This document shows, piece after piece, positions 50,242 through 58,534 of a DNA stretch of 64,000 bases. This stretch comes from Sphingomicrobium astaxanthinifaciens (GTDB lineage: Bacteria; Pseudomonadota; Alphaproteobacteria; Sphingomonadales; Sphingomonadaceae). The stretch spans positions 591,501-655,500 of the forward strand of contig NZ_JAKNYM010000002.1 of assembly GCF_022865105.1 (NCBI RefSeq). Reading direction: 5' to 3'. The notes under the pieces are model-generated. The model ran no database searches. It was not told the origin of the DNA and worked only from the letters and a program-made list of their open reading frames with translations. Numbering within the stretch: position 1 is the first letter of the stretch; the number at the start of each line of letters is the position of its first letter. A program made the translations under genes and the position numbers.

Positions 50242-51069
50242 TCAGATGGCGCCGAGCCAGAAGAGGGCGGCGACGCCGACGGCGATACGATACCAGGCAA
50301 AGGGTGCAAAGCCGATTTTGGTAACGATCGAAATGAAGGCCTTGACCACGATATAGGCGACGAAGAAGCTGACCAGCGCGCCCAGCCCGATCCAGCCCAT
50401 GTCCTCGGCCACCATCGCGTCGCGCGCTTTCCACAGCGAATAGACGGTCGCGCCCGACAGCGTCGGCACGGCGAGGAAGAAGCTGAATTCGGCGGCGGTC
50501 TTGCGGTCGATGCCGAACGCCATCGCGCCCATGATCGTCGCCCCCGAGCGCGAGACGCCGGGAATCATCGCGAGGCACTGGACAAGCCCGACCAGCAGCG
50601 AGCGCTTGAAGCCGATGGTGGCGACCGCGCCGCCGACCTGATCCTCGGGGATGTCGGGCCGCGCGGGCGGGTTGGCGAGCTTTTCGACCAGCAGGATGCC
50701 GACCCCGCCGATGATCAGCGCCCATGCCACCACCACCGCATTCTCGAGCAGGTTGTCGATGCTGTCGCCCCAGATCACCCCGATCGCGACCGCGGGAAAG
50801 AAGGCGACGAGGATGTTGCGGGTGAAATCGAACGCCCCCTTCGAGCCCTTGAACAGCCCCTTGAGCACGCCCCAGAAGGTCTTCCAGTAGAGCACCACCA
50901 CGGCGAGGATCGCGCCGGGCTGGATGGCGATGTTGAACACCGCCCATTCGGCGGCATCGAAGCCGAGCAGTTCGGTGGCGAGAATGAGGTGCCCGGTCGA
51001 GGACACGGGCAAATATTCGGTCAGCCCCTCGACGATGCCGAGGATGATGACGAGCAATGTGGTGGACAT
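50242..51069 (-). CDS. uppP: Undecaprenyl-diphosphatase UppP (BacA)
   Basis: UppP recycles undecaprenyl pyrophosphate to the lipid carrier of cell-wall synthesis; excess confers bacitracin tolerance. The 275-residue membrane protein has the signature GIVEGLTEYLPVSSTGHLIL near the start and PGVSRSGATIMGAMAFGIDR in the second half, with the conserved Glu, Ser and Arg. About eight hydrophobic helices are visible. It lies 3 bases downstream of the NDUFA9-like gene and is probably co-transcribed with it. Confidence 0.95.
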   Translation of the reverse strand: MSTTLLVIILGIVEGLTEYLPVSSTGHLILATELLGFDAAEWAVFNIAIQPGAILAVVVLYWKTFWGVLKGLFKGSKGAFDFTRNILVAFFPAVAIGVIWGDSIDNLLENAVVVAWALIIGGVGILLVEKLANPPARPDIPEDQVGGAVATIGFKRSLLVGLVQCLAMIPGVSRSGATIMGAMAFGIDRKTAAEFSFFLAVPTLSGATVYSLWKARDAMVAEDMGWIGLGALVSFFVAYIVVKAFISIVTKIGFAPFAWYRIAVGVAALFWLGAI

Positions 51070-51072
51070 CGA

Positions 51073-52026
51073 CTATCCCTGACGCGCGGCGCGGCCGAAG
51101 CGGCCCCCGGGGGTGAAGCGTTCGAGCCACGCCGGCGCGACGGCTTGCATCGGCGTGGGCGTGATCCCCATCGCCTCGAGGCCCGGATGCGCGCCGGTGG
51201 CGACATTGTCGCGCTGGAGCAGCAGCCACTGGTCCTTGGTGAGCGGCGCGCCGGGCAGGAAGCCGAGGCTCGACAGCAGGTCGCCCATGACCGGCGGCAA
51301 TTCGACGAAATTGGGCTTGCGCCCGGCCATCTCGGCGATGCGGTGGTTGAGCTCGCGCATGCTGAGTGCCTCGGGCCCGGCGACCTCGTAGGTCTTGCCC
51401 CCCTGGGTGCGGGGATCGAGCGCGGCCTTGGCGATCGCCTCGCCGAGGTCGCGCACGAACACCGGCTGGAAGCGCGTGTCGGGCGCGAGGATCGGGGTCG
51501 CGGGCAGGTCGAGCATGCCGGCGAACCGATTGGTGAACTCGTCCTCGGCGCCGAACACGGTCGAGGGGCGCAGGATGGTCGCCTGCGCGAAGGCGGCGCG
51601 GACCGCCTCCTCGCCCTCGGCCTTGGTCCTGGCATAATGGCTCGGCCCGTGCGGATCGGCGCCGAGCGCGGAAACCTGGACGAAGGCGCTGGCCCCCGCC
51701 GCCGCCGCGAGCCGCGCCGCGGTCGCCGCGCCCTCGACGTGCAGTGCCTGCTGCTTGGCGGTATCGAAGGTGCCGACGAGATTGACCACCGCATCGGCGC
51801 CCACCACCGCCGCCTCGATCGTGTCGGGCCGTTCGATATTGGCCGGCATCAACGCGATCTGGCCGACCCGCGAGAGCGGCTGCAGCGTGTGCGCGCTCTT
51901 GGGGTTGCGCTCGGCGATGCGCAGCCGGACATTGTGGCGGAGGAGTTGCTCGGCGGCATAGCGGCCGATGAAGCCACCCCCGCCGATGAGGGTGATGATC
52001 TTGGGAGCGGTCGGGTCGGACGTCAC
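51073..52026 (-). CDS. NDUFA9-like NAD(P)-binding protein (atypical SDR)
   Basis: This 317-residue protein has the Rossmann start ITLIGGGGFIGRYAAEQLL and SHYARTKAEGEEAVRAAF with a YxxxK-type pair. The family is often annotated as complex I NDUFA9-like because of eukaryotic homologues. Bacterial members are thought to bind NADPH but have no settled function. It is the first gene of an apparent operon with uppP. Confidence 0.82.
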   Translation of the reverse strand: MTSDPTAPKIITLIGGGGFIGRYAAEQLLRHNVRLRIAERNPKSAHTLQPLSRVGQIALMPANIERPDTIEAAVVGADAVVNLVGTFDTAKQQALHVEGAATAARLAAAAGASAFVQVSALGADPHGPSHYARTKAEGEEAVRAAFAQATILRPSTVFGAEDEFTNRFAGMLDLPATPILAPDTRFQPVFVRDLGEAIAKAALDPRTQGGKTYEVAGPEALSMRELNHRIAEMAGRKPNFVELPPVMGDLLSSLGFLPGAPLTKDQWLLLQRDNVATGAHPGLEAMGITPTPMQAVAPAWLERFTPGGRFGRAARQG

Positions 52027-52128
52027 GGGAAAGCCTCGCTGCTGCCTTGGGGGCGGTACCGGGCGTCTCTAGGCGAGCCGCCCTGTCGCTTCAAGGCCGC
52101 GCGGGCCGCGCGGGTTCCCGCGCGCGGG

Positions 52129-52437
52129 TCAGCGCCCCATCCGTTGGCGCAGGTGATCGAACACGGCCGGGTAGAGGGGGACCTTGAACGCGCAGCCGGC
52201 GAGGAACTTGTCGGTCCAGCACACCTCGGCCTCGAGCGGCTGCAGCCCGGGCAGCGTCACCCACAGCCGCTCCCCCAGCGCGGGCTGGTAGGGCAGTTCG
52301 ATGCAGCAGCCCCCCGGCGACAGGTTGCGGAGCGAGGTGGGATAGGGCTTGCCGCCGGCGTGGCGCGAGCGCACCTCGGCCTCGATGGCGATCCGCTCGG
52401 CGCGGCGGGCCTCGTTGAACGGAACCTCGGCATTCAT
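52129..52437 (-). CDS. PilZ domain protein
   Basis: This 102-residue protein is a single PilZ domain. The cyclic-di-GMP binding motifs are RRAERI at the start and NLSPGG in the middle (the D/NxSxxG position). PilZ proteins bind cyclic di-GMP and control motility or exopolysaccharide. ATG 52437 (MNAEVPFNEARR) is preferred, as the longer frame has no family sequence before it. It faces away from the tRNA-Leu gene. Confidence 0.85.
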   Translation of the reverse strand: MNAEVPFNEARRAERIAIEAEVRSRHAGGKPYPTSLRNLSPGGCCIELPYQPALGERLWVTLPGLQPLEAEVCWTDKFLAGCAFKVPLYPAVFDHLRQRMGR

Positions 52438-52696
52438 CGTGCGAGCGTCTCCCTCGTCGTACGAGCCTCGGCCGCGTCGGGCGAGCCTCATGCCGTGTCG
52501 CGCGGCGCCAGCCTTGGCGGGCGGGCCCAACCTTGGCGGCTGAGGAGCGCGAACCTATTTGCGCAGCATAGATCAGTCGGCGCTAAATTTCAGTTAAATC
52601 GTATCCACTTTTGCGCGAGGCGCCGACAATATGCCGTTGACAAGCGGTCGGGGCTGCGAATAGAGGCCGCGTCCTACCGCGGTTTCACGCATCTGT
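52438..52696. promoter_or_regulatory. Region before tRNA-Leu, with candidate tRNA promoter
   Basis: This gap of 259 bases carries no gene I can support. TTGACA (52637-52642) and ATAGAG (52660-52665) are 17 bases apart, with the tRNA starting 31 bases after the second box. This is a plausible tRNA promoter. The left part contains two CTTGGCGG repeats and nothing else of note. Confidence 0.55.
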
Positions 52697-52783
52697 GCCC
52701 AGGTGGCGGAATTGGTAGACGCACCGTCTTCAGGTGGCGGCGGGGGCAACCCCGTGGAGGTTCGAGTCCTCTCCTGGGCACCA
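52697..52783 (+). tRNA. tRNA-Leu (anticodon CAG)
   Basis: This is a class II tRNA with an encoded CCA. The acceptor stem GCCCAGG (52697-52703) pairs with CCTGGGC (52773-52779), followed by ACCA. The anticodon stem CCGTC/GGCGG flanks the loop TTCAGGT, giving anticodon CAG. A long variable arm (GCGGGGGCAACCCCGT) and the T-loop TTCGAGTCC are typical of leucine tRNAs. Its last 19 bases plus one T (52765-52784) are repeated exactly at 58657-58676, which marks it as the integration site of the island that follows. Confidence 0.96.
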
Positions 52784-52784
52784 T
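52765..52784 (+). repeat. attL: 20-bp direct repeat in the tRNA-Leu 3' end
   Basis: AGTCCTCTCCTGGGCACCAT occurs here and, identically, at 58657-58676. It comprises the last 19 bases of the tRNA gene plus one T. Bases on both sides of the copies differ, which fixes the repeat at 20 bp. Confidence 0.88.
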
Positions 52785-52823
52785 CTCTTCGTTCGCAATC
52801 ATCCGCTAACGATTGGAAAAATC

Positions 52824-52899
52824 CCAGAATTCTGGTAAGAACCGTGGATGATTGTTCGTCATCGTTCGCTGTTGATTGCCTGCAGCCATAGAATTCTGG
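52824..52899. repeat. AGAATTCTGG repeats and palindrome near attL
   Basis: AGAATTCTGG occurs at 52826-52835 and again at 52890-52899, 64 bases apart. The first copy extends to the perfect palindrome CCAGAATTCTGG (52824-52835). They lie between attL and the integrase remnant, where tyrosine integrases have arm-type or accessory sites. That function is inferred. Confidence 0.45.
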
Positions 52900-52941
52900 G
52901 GGCCTTTTCTGGGGCTTTTTTCGTCCTGTTCGAGAAATCCG

Positions 52942-53037
52942 ATGGCATTGACTGATAATGCCGTTCGTCAGGCCAAGGCCGCGCCTCGTGAGCGTAAGCT
53001 GTTCGATGAGAAAGGCCTATTCCTTCTGCGGTGTTGA
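52942..53037 (+). pseudogene. Tyrosine integrase (P4-type), N-terminal remnant
   Basis: ATG 52942 opens 31 codons reading MALTDNAVRQAKAAPRERK followed by LFDEKGLFLLRC and a stop. The start matches the DUF4102 N-terminus of P4-type phage and island integrases (MALTD..IRxAKP, then L.D..GL.L.V). The match breaks off after LFLL, where an intact gene continues for about 370 more residues. No catalytic domain exists in the following sequence on either strand. The position right next to the tRNA is the usual one for such integrases. Confidence 0.75.
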
Positions 53038-53078
53038 ATCACATGTTGGGATCGTGCAAACGCATGCTCATTTAGGAG

Positions 53079-54350
53079 CTAAATGGGCGGATATGGCTCA
53101 AGCTTGTCACCATACGCTTTCTCGATGCGTTTAAAATCAGGGGCGAAATCAAGTTTTTTTCGAGCCCTTTCGAGAGATAGAAAAGCTTGCTGCTGCGCAG
53201 CGCAAGAAAGCTTTTGAGAAGTCCCTATAGTCAGCAAACTGAGGGACTTCTGCAACCAAACCCCGAATTCGACAGAGTCGACGCCATCTTTGCTAATCGC
53301 GCCGAAAGCATCCTCTATAATATCTGCTGCCTCGAGGGCTCTGACTATTACTCTTTTGCGCGGTTCGTAGGGGTTGCCTATCCAATCCTGCGTATCCCAA
53401 TCTCTGATAATTTTAGCCATTCGTACCGTAACATCGATCGCGGTTCCTGGGTCATTGATGCCGGGTGAAAGGGCGCGCGATGCGATTTCGGAGAGTGCGA
53501 TCAAGCCAAAGCGAGGGTCGGAGGAATAGCTGCGGGCATCGCCAAGGACAAAGGCATCACGAACCTTGTCGAAGTCAAACCCACGTTCTGCGTTATCGGA
53601 AAACACCTTCGCCAGCGGACGTGCCGGATCGACCAGCGCTCCGGGATGGCTAAAAACAAGCACTTCCGCTTCGTTGTCATTCGCCCATTTTTCGAGGCAG
53701 TCGATGTCGATATGCTGAATGAAAGCACATTTTTCGGCGAAGACATCTATGCCTCCACCGGTTCGTGGACCAACCGCCGCTGCCCCAAGCGGTGCATGGG
53801 CAGGCCACTGGGCAAAGGCCTTGCGGGTCGCATGTTCGACTTTCGTGATCGTGTCGCCTAACCGACCAAGTCGCGCAATATTGTCAACCCAGCGCACAAA
53901 CGTCACAATGACCCAAGCGAAGGTGATGAGCGTGAAAACGAACAACGTGAATCGACCAGCTATCCCAAAGTAGCCTACCGATAATGCTATCAAGCCGACG
54001 ATGCTAAATATGAACGCGCCTACGAAGCTTGACAAAGCTGTCTGCGACATTCCGTCAGCAATGATGAGCGAAAAAGCGCGCGGCGTCGCATTTCCCCCTG
54101 CCGATGCGTAAGCTGCGACCATAGAGGCCACTGCGAAAGTCGCGACGCCAAGCATGCTGGCTGAGATCACCGTAAGAAGCTTCTCAATCGTGCCGGGACT
54201 GATGTTCGGGACGATCTCCTGCAACGCGAGATTGTCAGCCACTTGGCCTAGAAAAACCACTGCTGTTGCGATTAGGGCGTAACCGAGGGGCTTGACCCAA
54301 AGCATCTGCCGCAACCGATCCACGGTAAATTTCAACCGGCTAGCAATCAT
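53079..54350 (-). CDS. DUF2254 family membrane protein
   Basis: This 423-residue protein has four N-terminal membrane helices (about 20-42, 60-85, 105-127 and 132-152) and a large soluble C-terminal part containing VLVFSHPGALVDPARPLAKVF, FGLIALSEIASRALSPGINDPGTAIDV and YEPRKRVIVRALEAADIIEDAFG. These stretches mark DUF2254, a family of predicted inner-membrane proteins of unknown function. Base composition and codon use are unlike the core genome. It is downstream of the phospholipase D-like gene on the same strand, with 119 bases between. ATG 54350 is the first start. Confidence 0.85.
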   Translation of the reverse strand: MIASRLKFTVDRLRQMLWVKPLGYALIATAVVFLGQVADNLALQEIVPNISPGTIEKLLTVISASMLGVATFAVASMVAAYASAGGNATPRAFSLIIADGMSQTALSSFVGAFIFSIVGLIALSVGYFGIAGRFTLFVFTLITFAWVIVTFVRWVDNIARLGRLGDTITKVEHATRKAFAQWPAHAPLGAAAVGPRTGGGIDVFAEKCAFIQHIDIDCLEKWANDNEAEVLVFSHPGALVDPARPLAKVFSDNAERGFDFDKVRDAFVLGDARSYSSDPRFGLIALSEIASRALSPGINDPGTAIDVTVRMAKIIRDWDTQDWIGNPYEPRKRVIVRALEAADIIEDAFGAISKDGVDSVEFGVWLQKSLSLLTIGTSQKLSCAAQQQAFLSLERARKKLDFAPDFKRIEKAYGDKLEPYPPI

Positions 54351-54469
54351 TGATTGAATTTCCCGACCAGTCCGTGAGGCTGGGGCAGGGATGGTTTAGC
54401 CTTCCCTCGCATTACGGCCGTGCACGCGCAGCTGCGCACGAAAGCACACACAAAAACCGTGCCAAGCAC

Positions 54470-55918
54470 TTAGCTTCGCTTCCACCAATGTGGTGGACGA
54501 TTGATCGATTCTGCCTGCTCATCCGGTTCTCCGGTCGGATCGAGAAGGTCCTCGCTGGCAACGAAGTCGGCAATCTCGCTGGTTTCTTCGACCGTATAAG
54601 GTTTAAGCGTTTTTCCGTCGCCGCGGAAGCGATCAATTACCTCCAGCATCGACGCATCCGCAAGCGCCGCGCCGACCGCTTCTTCCGATTGGCCGAGATG
54701 CTCGGCAAGCAACGAATTGCGGATGCGATTAATGGTATTTTTCAGTTCTTCGCCGCCTGCTGACCGGGCATCAATCAAGCAATCGCATTCACTGTCGAAA
54801 CCCATCGATCGATTGTTAATATTAGCCGACCCTACGCGGAGAACCACGTCATCAACTATCATGACTTTAGCATGCACATAAATGGCAGCGCCTTGGGCGG
54901 TGTAAGGATGAAAAATATTGAATTTGCCGTATCTATCGTAGCTCTTTAGCTTTGTTACGAATTTGGCTCTAGCCGTGTCCATCACCACTTGCTCTAGCCA
55001 GCCCTCGGCGCTTTCTGGCATTATTACGACGATTTCGGGAGAGTCGGATTGGGTCAGACGTTGCGCGATTGCAGACGTAATTTTCCGTGAAGCGAAATAC
55101 TGCGTTTCGATATATATATATCGTTTCGCTTGAATTATGAGATCCGTGAAGAGGGTCTCAATCTCGCGAATTTCTGGAGCGTCTCGATGCTCTCCACGTG
55201 TGCGGGCGATAGCTACATTAACGTCGCTCGCCGTTACCGCTCCATCAAAGGGCCAATCACTTAAGTCATTTATGGGTGTGATTGGTTTGGCACCGGCACG
55301 TTCCCAACGGTCATATGCGAGTTCACCCAAAACTTCGGCCGCTTTCCCATAAATCGCCATCGAGACATCGTGCCAGGGCTCATATTGCTCGCCATCAGGC
55401 GTTCGGCGAACTTTTACATCGTCTTCGTGTTTGCGCGTGTCCCAGCGACCACCCGTAACGTCGATCCCGCCGCAAAATGCGAGGTTGCCATCAACGACGA
55501 TCAATTTCTGATGATGGCTGGCGCCATACGGATGGGCACTATCGAACTTAACTTTAATTCGTGGATGCCACATCCATTTTAAAAGATCGGCAACCATGCC
55601 GCGACGGGCGAGTAGTTTGATCGCAGCAAAATTCCATTTGAGTATATAAATTCGCAACGAAGGGTTGTTGCGGACGATCTCGCTAATCAGTTCTCCCAAT
55701 GATTCTGTTCCTGAGGGCCCATCGAGACTGATCCTGGTGTCAAAATCCCATCCAATAAGCAGAATCTGCCTCTTTGCCGACAACAAAGCAGTCTTCAAAT
55801 CCTGGAAAAAATCTTGGGCGTCGATGATCAGCCGTACTTTTTCGGCTGACGCTACTTTCCAGCAGTTTCGGCCTGGGATGTGTGCCGCCTCACTGGCGCA
55901 TTTGATTTCTTCGGCCAT
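54470..55918 (-). CDS. Phospholipase D-like protein with two HKD motifs
   Basis: This 482-residue protein has both catalytic motifs of the PLD superfamily: H136-x-K138-x4-D143 (HHQKLIVVDG) and H349-x-K351-x4-D356 (HAKVMIVDD), each followed by the usual GSxN-type or GGID stretch. There is no signal peptide or membrane helix, so it is predicted cytosolic, unlike cardiolipin synthases with N-terminal helices. It could hydrolyse or transfer phosphatidyl groups, or act on nucleic acid as some superfamily members do. It starts 94 bases from the divergent kinase gene. Confidence 0.9.
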   Translation of the reverse strand: MAEEIKCASEAAHIPGRNCWKVASAEKVRLIIDAQDFFQDLKTALLSAKRQILLIGWDFDTRISLDGPSGTESLGELISEIVRNNPSLRIYILKWNFAAIKLLARRGMVADLLKWMWHPRIKVKFDSAHPYGASHHQKLIVVDGNLAFCGGIDVTGGRWDTRKHEDDVKVRRTPDGEQYEPWHDVSMAIYGKAAEVLGELAYDRWERAGAKPITPINDLSDWPFDGAVTASDVNVAIARTRGEHRDAPEIREIETLFTDLIIQAKRYIYIETQYFASRKITSAIAQRLTQSDSPEIVVIMPESAEGWLEQVVMDTARAKFVTKLKSYDRYGKFNIFHPYTAQGAAIYVHAKVMIVDDVVLRVGSANINNRSMGFDSECDCLIDARSAGGEELKNTINRIRNSLLAEHLGQSEEAVGAALADASMLEVIDRFRGDGKTLKPYTVEETSEIADFVASEDLLDPTGEPDEQAESINRPPHWWKRS

Positions 55919-56012
55919 TGATTAATCCTGCTGATATATCCGTGTAATCGGCTTCTACCTGAATGTCGCTTATCAGGACAGCTGATGTTTATAATATAGG
56001 TTGCCCCACTTG

Positions 56013-57542
56013 ATGCGAGTGCGTAACGCTACTGACATGGCCGCATCACTGATCCCCGCGCCAGCTCCGCATTTGGATCCAATTCTCGCTACAGTGTTGG
56101 ACGCTGTAGTGATGATGACGGAGGACGGTGTCATCGCCGGCTGGAATAGTGTTGCAGAACAAACGTTTGGATGGACTGCACGAGAAGCGCAGGGCCAAAT
56201 CTTGAGTCAACTCATCGTTCCTGCTCAATATCGCCAGGCCCACAGGGATGGGCTAGCCAGGCTTGCAAACGGAGGTGAGCCGCGTGTGCTGCATCGCCGG
56301 ATCGAAATCACGGCGCTTCACAGAGATGGTCACGAAATACCTGTAGAGCTCGCGATCACCGCGGCTAAACCTGCCGACATAAGAGTCTACGTTGGATTCA
56401 TACGAGACATCTCTGATCGACGAGAGGCGGAGGCGAAGCTAGAAAAGGAAGCTAAGAAAAACCGTCTCATGTTCAACATTGTGAGCATGGCGGCGAGCAC
56501 GAGTCCGTTCGATACCATTCTCAAAACAGCTTTGGAGGCATGCTGCCAGATAATTGGCTGGCCCGTAGGGCATGCCTTCATTGTCGCGCCTGGCCCCTCT
56601 CCCGAATTGCGATCGTCAGGAGTGTGGTTCGAGACCACAAAAGGGCAGTCTGATCGTATAAGATTTGCGACCGAGGAGATTGTCTTCGAGCGGGGTTTGG
56701 GGCTGCCTGGCACGATATTAGCCACGGGCAAGTCTCATTGGATCGCAGATACCGACGATGATGCCAACTTTCCTCGGAGGGGTAATGGCTTTCGGGGAGC
56801 TTTTGGGTTTCCGGTTAAGTGCGATGGTCGCATCGTCGCAATTTTAGAATTTTTTTCCGAGATGCCGGTGTCGCCAGATGCGGAATTATTGCTGACAGTT
56901 CGAGCCGTCGGTGAGCAGGTAGGGAGAGTTTTAGAGCGCCAATCGGCTGCGGAGAGACAAAGCTTACTTCTGAATGAATTTAGGCATCGTGTGAAGAACG
57001 TATTATCTGTCGTACACGCTGTGGCAAACCAGACATTTCGGATGGCCAATACAAAAGAGCGTGCTCATGAAGTGTTCAGTGGACGGCTTATGGCCATGGC
57101 CGCGGCTCAAGACTTGCTCGTTGCTCAAAAAGGCACCGGCGCCCAGTTTGGCGATATAATAAAAGCTGCGCTCGTAGGTTCGGGTGTATGCGTGTCCCGC
57201 ATAAACTATTCCGGCCCACAACTTGTTGTTTCATCTCGACACGCTGTGACAATTTCTCTGGCTATTCACGAGCTTACTACAAACGCGTTTAAATATGGTT
57301 CACTTTCAACAGATCGTGGGTCTGTCCGCATTTCTTGGGATGTTGATGGCAACAATCAGTTTAATTTTGAATGGCGAGAAATTGAAGGGCCCATTGTTGC
57401 AGAACCGAAACGCAAGGGTTTTGGCAGTAATCTCTTAGAGCGAGGTTTGGCTCATGAACTTGGAGGGCGCGTCAAAATCACTTACTGTAAGAGTGGGTTG
57501 GTTTGCAAATTTACCGGTCCTGTCGACGATTTGAGAAAATAA
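56013..57542 (+). CDS. HWE-family sensor histidine kinase (PAS-GAF)
   Basis: This 509-residue soluble kinase has a PAS domain at about 20-135 (ILATVLDAVVMMTEDGVIAGWNSVAEQTFGW), GAF at about 155-310, and an HWE kinase core. The phospho-acceptor is H325 in LLLNEFRHRVKNVLSVV. H419 in the N-box (AIHELTTNAFKYG) and W454-x-E456 in the G1 box are the residues that name the family. No response regulator gene lies beside it. Starts at 56001 (TTG) and 56037 (ATG) are possible; ATG 56013 is used. There is no membrane segment, so it senses a cytosolic signal such as light or redox, if anything. Confidence 0.9.
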   Translation: MRVRNATDMAASLIPAPAPHLDPILATVLDAVVMMTEDGVIAGWNSVAEQTFGWTAREAQGQILSQLIVPAQYRQAHRDGLARLANGGEPRVLHRRIEITALHRDGHEIPVELAITAAKPADIRVYVGFIRDISDRREAEAKLEKEAKKNRLMFNIVSMAASTSPFDTILKTALEACCQIIGWPVGHAFIVAPGPSPELRSSGVWFETTKGQSDRIRFATEEIVFERGLGLPGTILATGKSHWIADTDDDANFPRRGNGFRGAFGFPVKCDGRIVAILEFFSEMPVSPDAELLLTVRAVGEQVGRVLERQSAAERQSLLLNEFRHRVKNVLSVVHAVANQTFRMANTKERAHEVFSGRLMAMAAAQDLLVAQKGTGAQFGDIIKAALVGSGVCVSRINYSGPQLVVSSRHAVTISLAIHELTTNAFKYGSLSTDRGSVRISWDVDGNNQFNFEWREIEGPIVAEPKRKGFGSNLLERGLAHELGGRVKITYCKSGLVCKFTGPVDDLRK

Positions 57543-57595
57543 AAAATGATAGGCACGTAAGAATTACAATAAATAGCTACTTTGGTTACCGAAAG

Positions 57596-57784
57596 CAAAG
57601 TCGCAGTGAGCGCCAGCAGGACGGCATAGAGAAGGCGAAGGCCAAGGGCGTGTACAAAGGACGCCCCAAATCCATAGATCCAAGTGAGGTTCAACGCCTC
57701 AGGAATACTGGAATGGGTGCGTCTGAGATCGCGAGGGAACTGAAAATCGGTCGGGCATGCGTTTATCGTGCGCTTGCTGGTTAG
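57596..57784 (+). pseudogene. Serine recombinase (resolvase), C-terminal remnant
   Basis: The readable part is SERQQDGIEKAKAKGVYKGRPKSIDP followed by a helix-turn-helix (VQRLRNTGMGASEIARELKIGRACVYRALAG). This matches the DNA-binding end of Tn3-type resolvases. The catalytic N-terminal domain, about 120 residues with its active serine, is missing. The frame runs back into the 3' end of the kinase gene, so the fragment was joined there by a past rearrangement. Confidence 0.8.
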
Positions 57785-57922
57785 GCTTTTGGCTCGCTTC
57801 CCCGCCTACCTGCTTTTTTCGGAATCCAGTGAAGGCTGGCAACCCTGAGCAAGATATAGGTGAGTGACGCGACGTCGGCCCGAAACTAGTGTCTAGTTCT
57901 CGTTGTTCACAGGGAGTTAGCG

Positions 57923-58534
57923 TTGGAACTCGATTGGGATGAAATAGTCGCTGGCGTACCGACGATCCAGGTGCGTGATTTCCTCAAGCTCACCACTCAG
58001 TCCGTCAGTCGCGACTATCTCATTGAACTGCGCAGCAGCCAATACGAGGTTGGTTCACTACTCGACGAACTGCTGGCGCGCGGGTGGATTGAAGAAGATG
58101 GGCGAGGTGTTGTCCGCAACACGCTCGCGGGTAACGCAGTAGCCCAAGCCAAGAAGCTGGAACGGATCTCGCGGAATGAAGCCGAACTCCTTCTCCAAGA
58201 GGTCTTAGAGGCTGTCGACGAGATCAATGGCGACGATGTCTATGCCTACGACGTGACGCACCTGGCGGTCTTTGGAAGCTACCTTACCGAAACCGACACT
58301 CTAAGCGATTTGGACATCGCTTATGAATTGCGGCCTCGATGGACACCTAAGACTGCAGAAGAGGTGAGCGAGCGTTCGATTAGGGCCTTCTCACCGCCTA
58401 AATCGGCTGACTGGATGCGCCGTCTTGGATGGCCTGAGGAAGTGGTTTTGGAAAAGGGTCAACAAGCGCGTTTCGCTCGAGAAGCTCAGCAGCGTGCTTT
58501 CCCTTGGTTTTCCCTAAGGGAGCCCCAAGTGTGA
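57923..58534 (+). CDS. Winged-helix / nucleotidyltransferase protein
   Basis: This 203-residue protein appears to combine an N-terminal winged helix (about 12-75, IQVRDFLKLTTQSVSRDYLIELRSSQYEVGSLLDELLARGWIEED) with a nucleotidyltransferase motif: G118-S119 then D129-L-D131 (FGSYLTETDTLSDLDIAYEL). That pattern is the DNA polymerase-beta-like core of MNT-type proteins. The start is TTG 57923, supported by AGGGAG (57911-57916) 6 bases upstream. MNT proteins are often one half of a toxin-antitoxin pair (with HEPN), but no HEPN gene is present, so its role is unknown. Confidence 0.65.
   Translation: MELDWDEIVAGVPTIQVRDFLKLTTQSVSRDYLIELRSSQYEVGSLLDELLARGWIEEDGRGVVRNTLAGNAVAQAKKLERISRNEAELLLQEVLEAVDEINGDDVYAYDVTHLAVFGSYLTETDTLSDLDIAYELRPRWTPKTAEEVSERSIRAFSPPKSADWMRRLGWPEEVVLEKGQQARFAREAQQRAFPWFSLREPQV

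Noticed and set aside
52854-52867. GTTC-N6-GTTC in the island, similar to a LexA box
   Set aside because: The spacing is six bases, not the seven of the alphaproteobacterial site, and no intact gene starts close by.
53187-53973. Short plus-strand frames opposite DUF2254 in the island
   Set aside because: They overlap a well-supported gene, have no ribosome binding sites and show no domains.
55108-55123. CGATATATATATATCG, a 16-bp palindrome of alternating AT
   Set aside because: It lies inside the phospholipase D-like gene and encodes ordinary residues (RYIYI). It reflects the AT-rich codon use of the island and needs no regulatory explanation.
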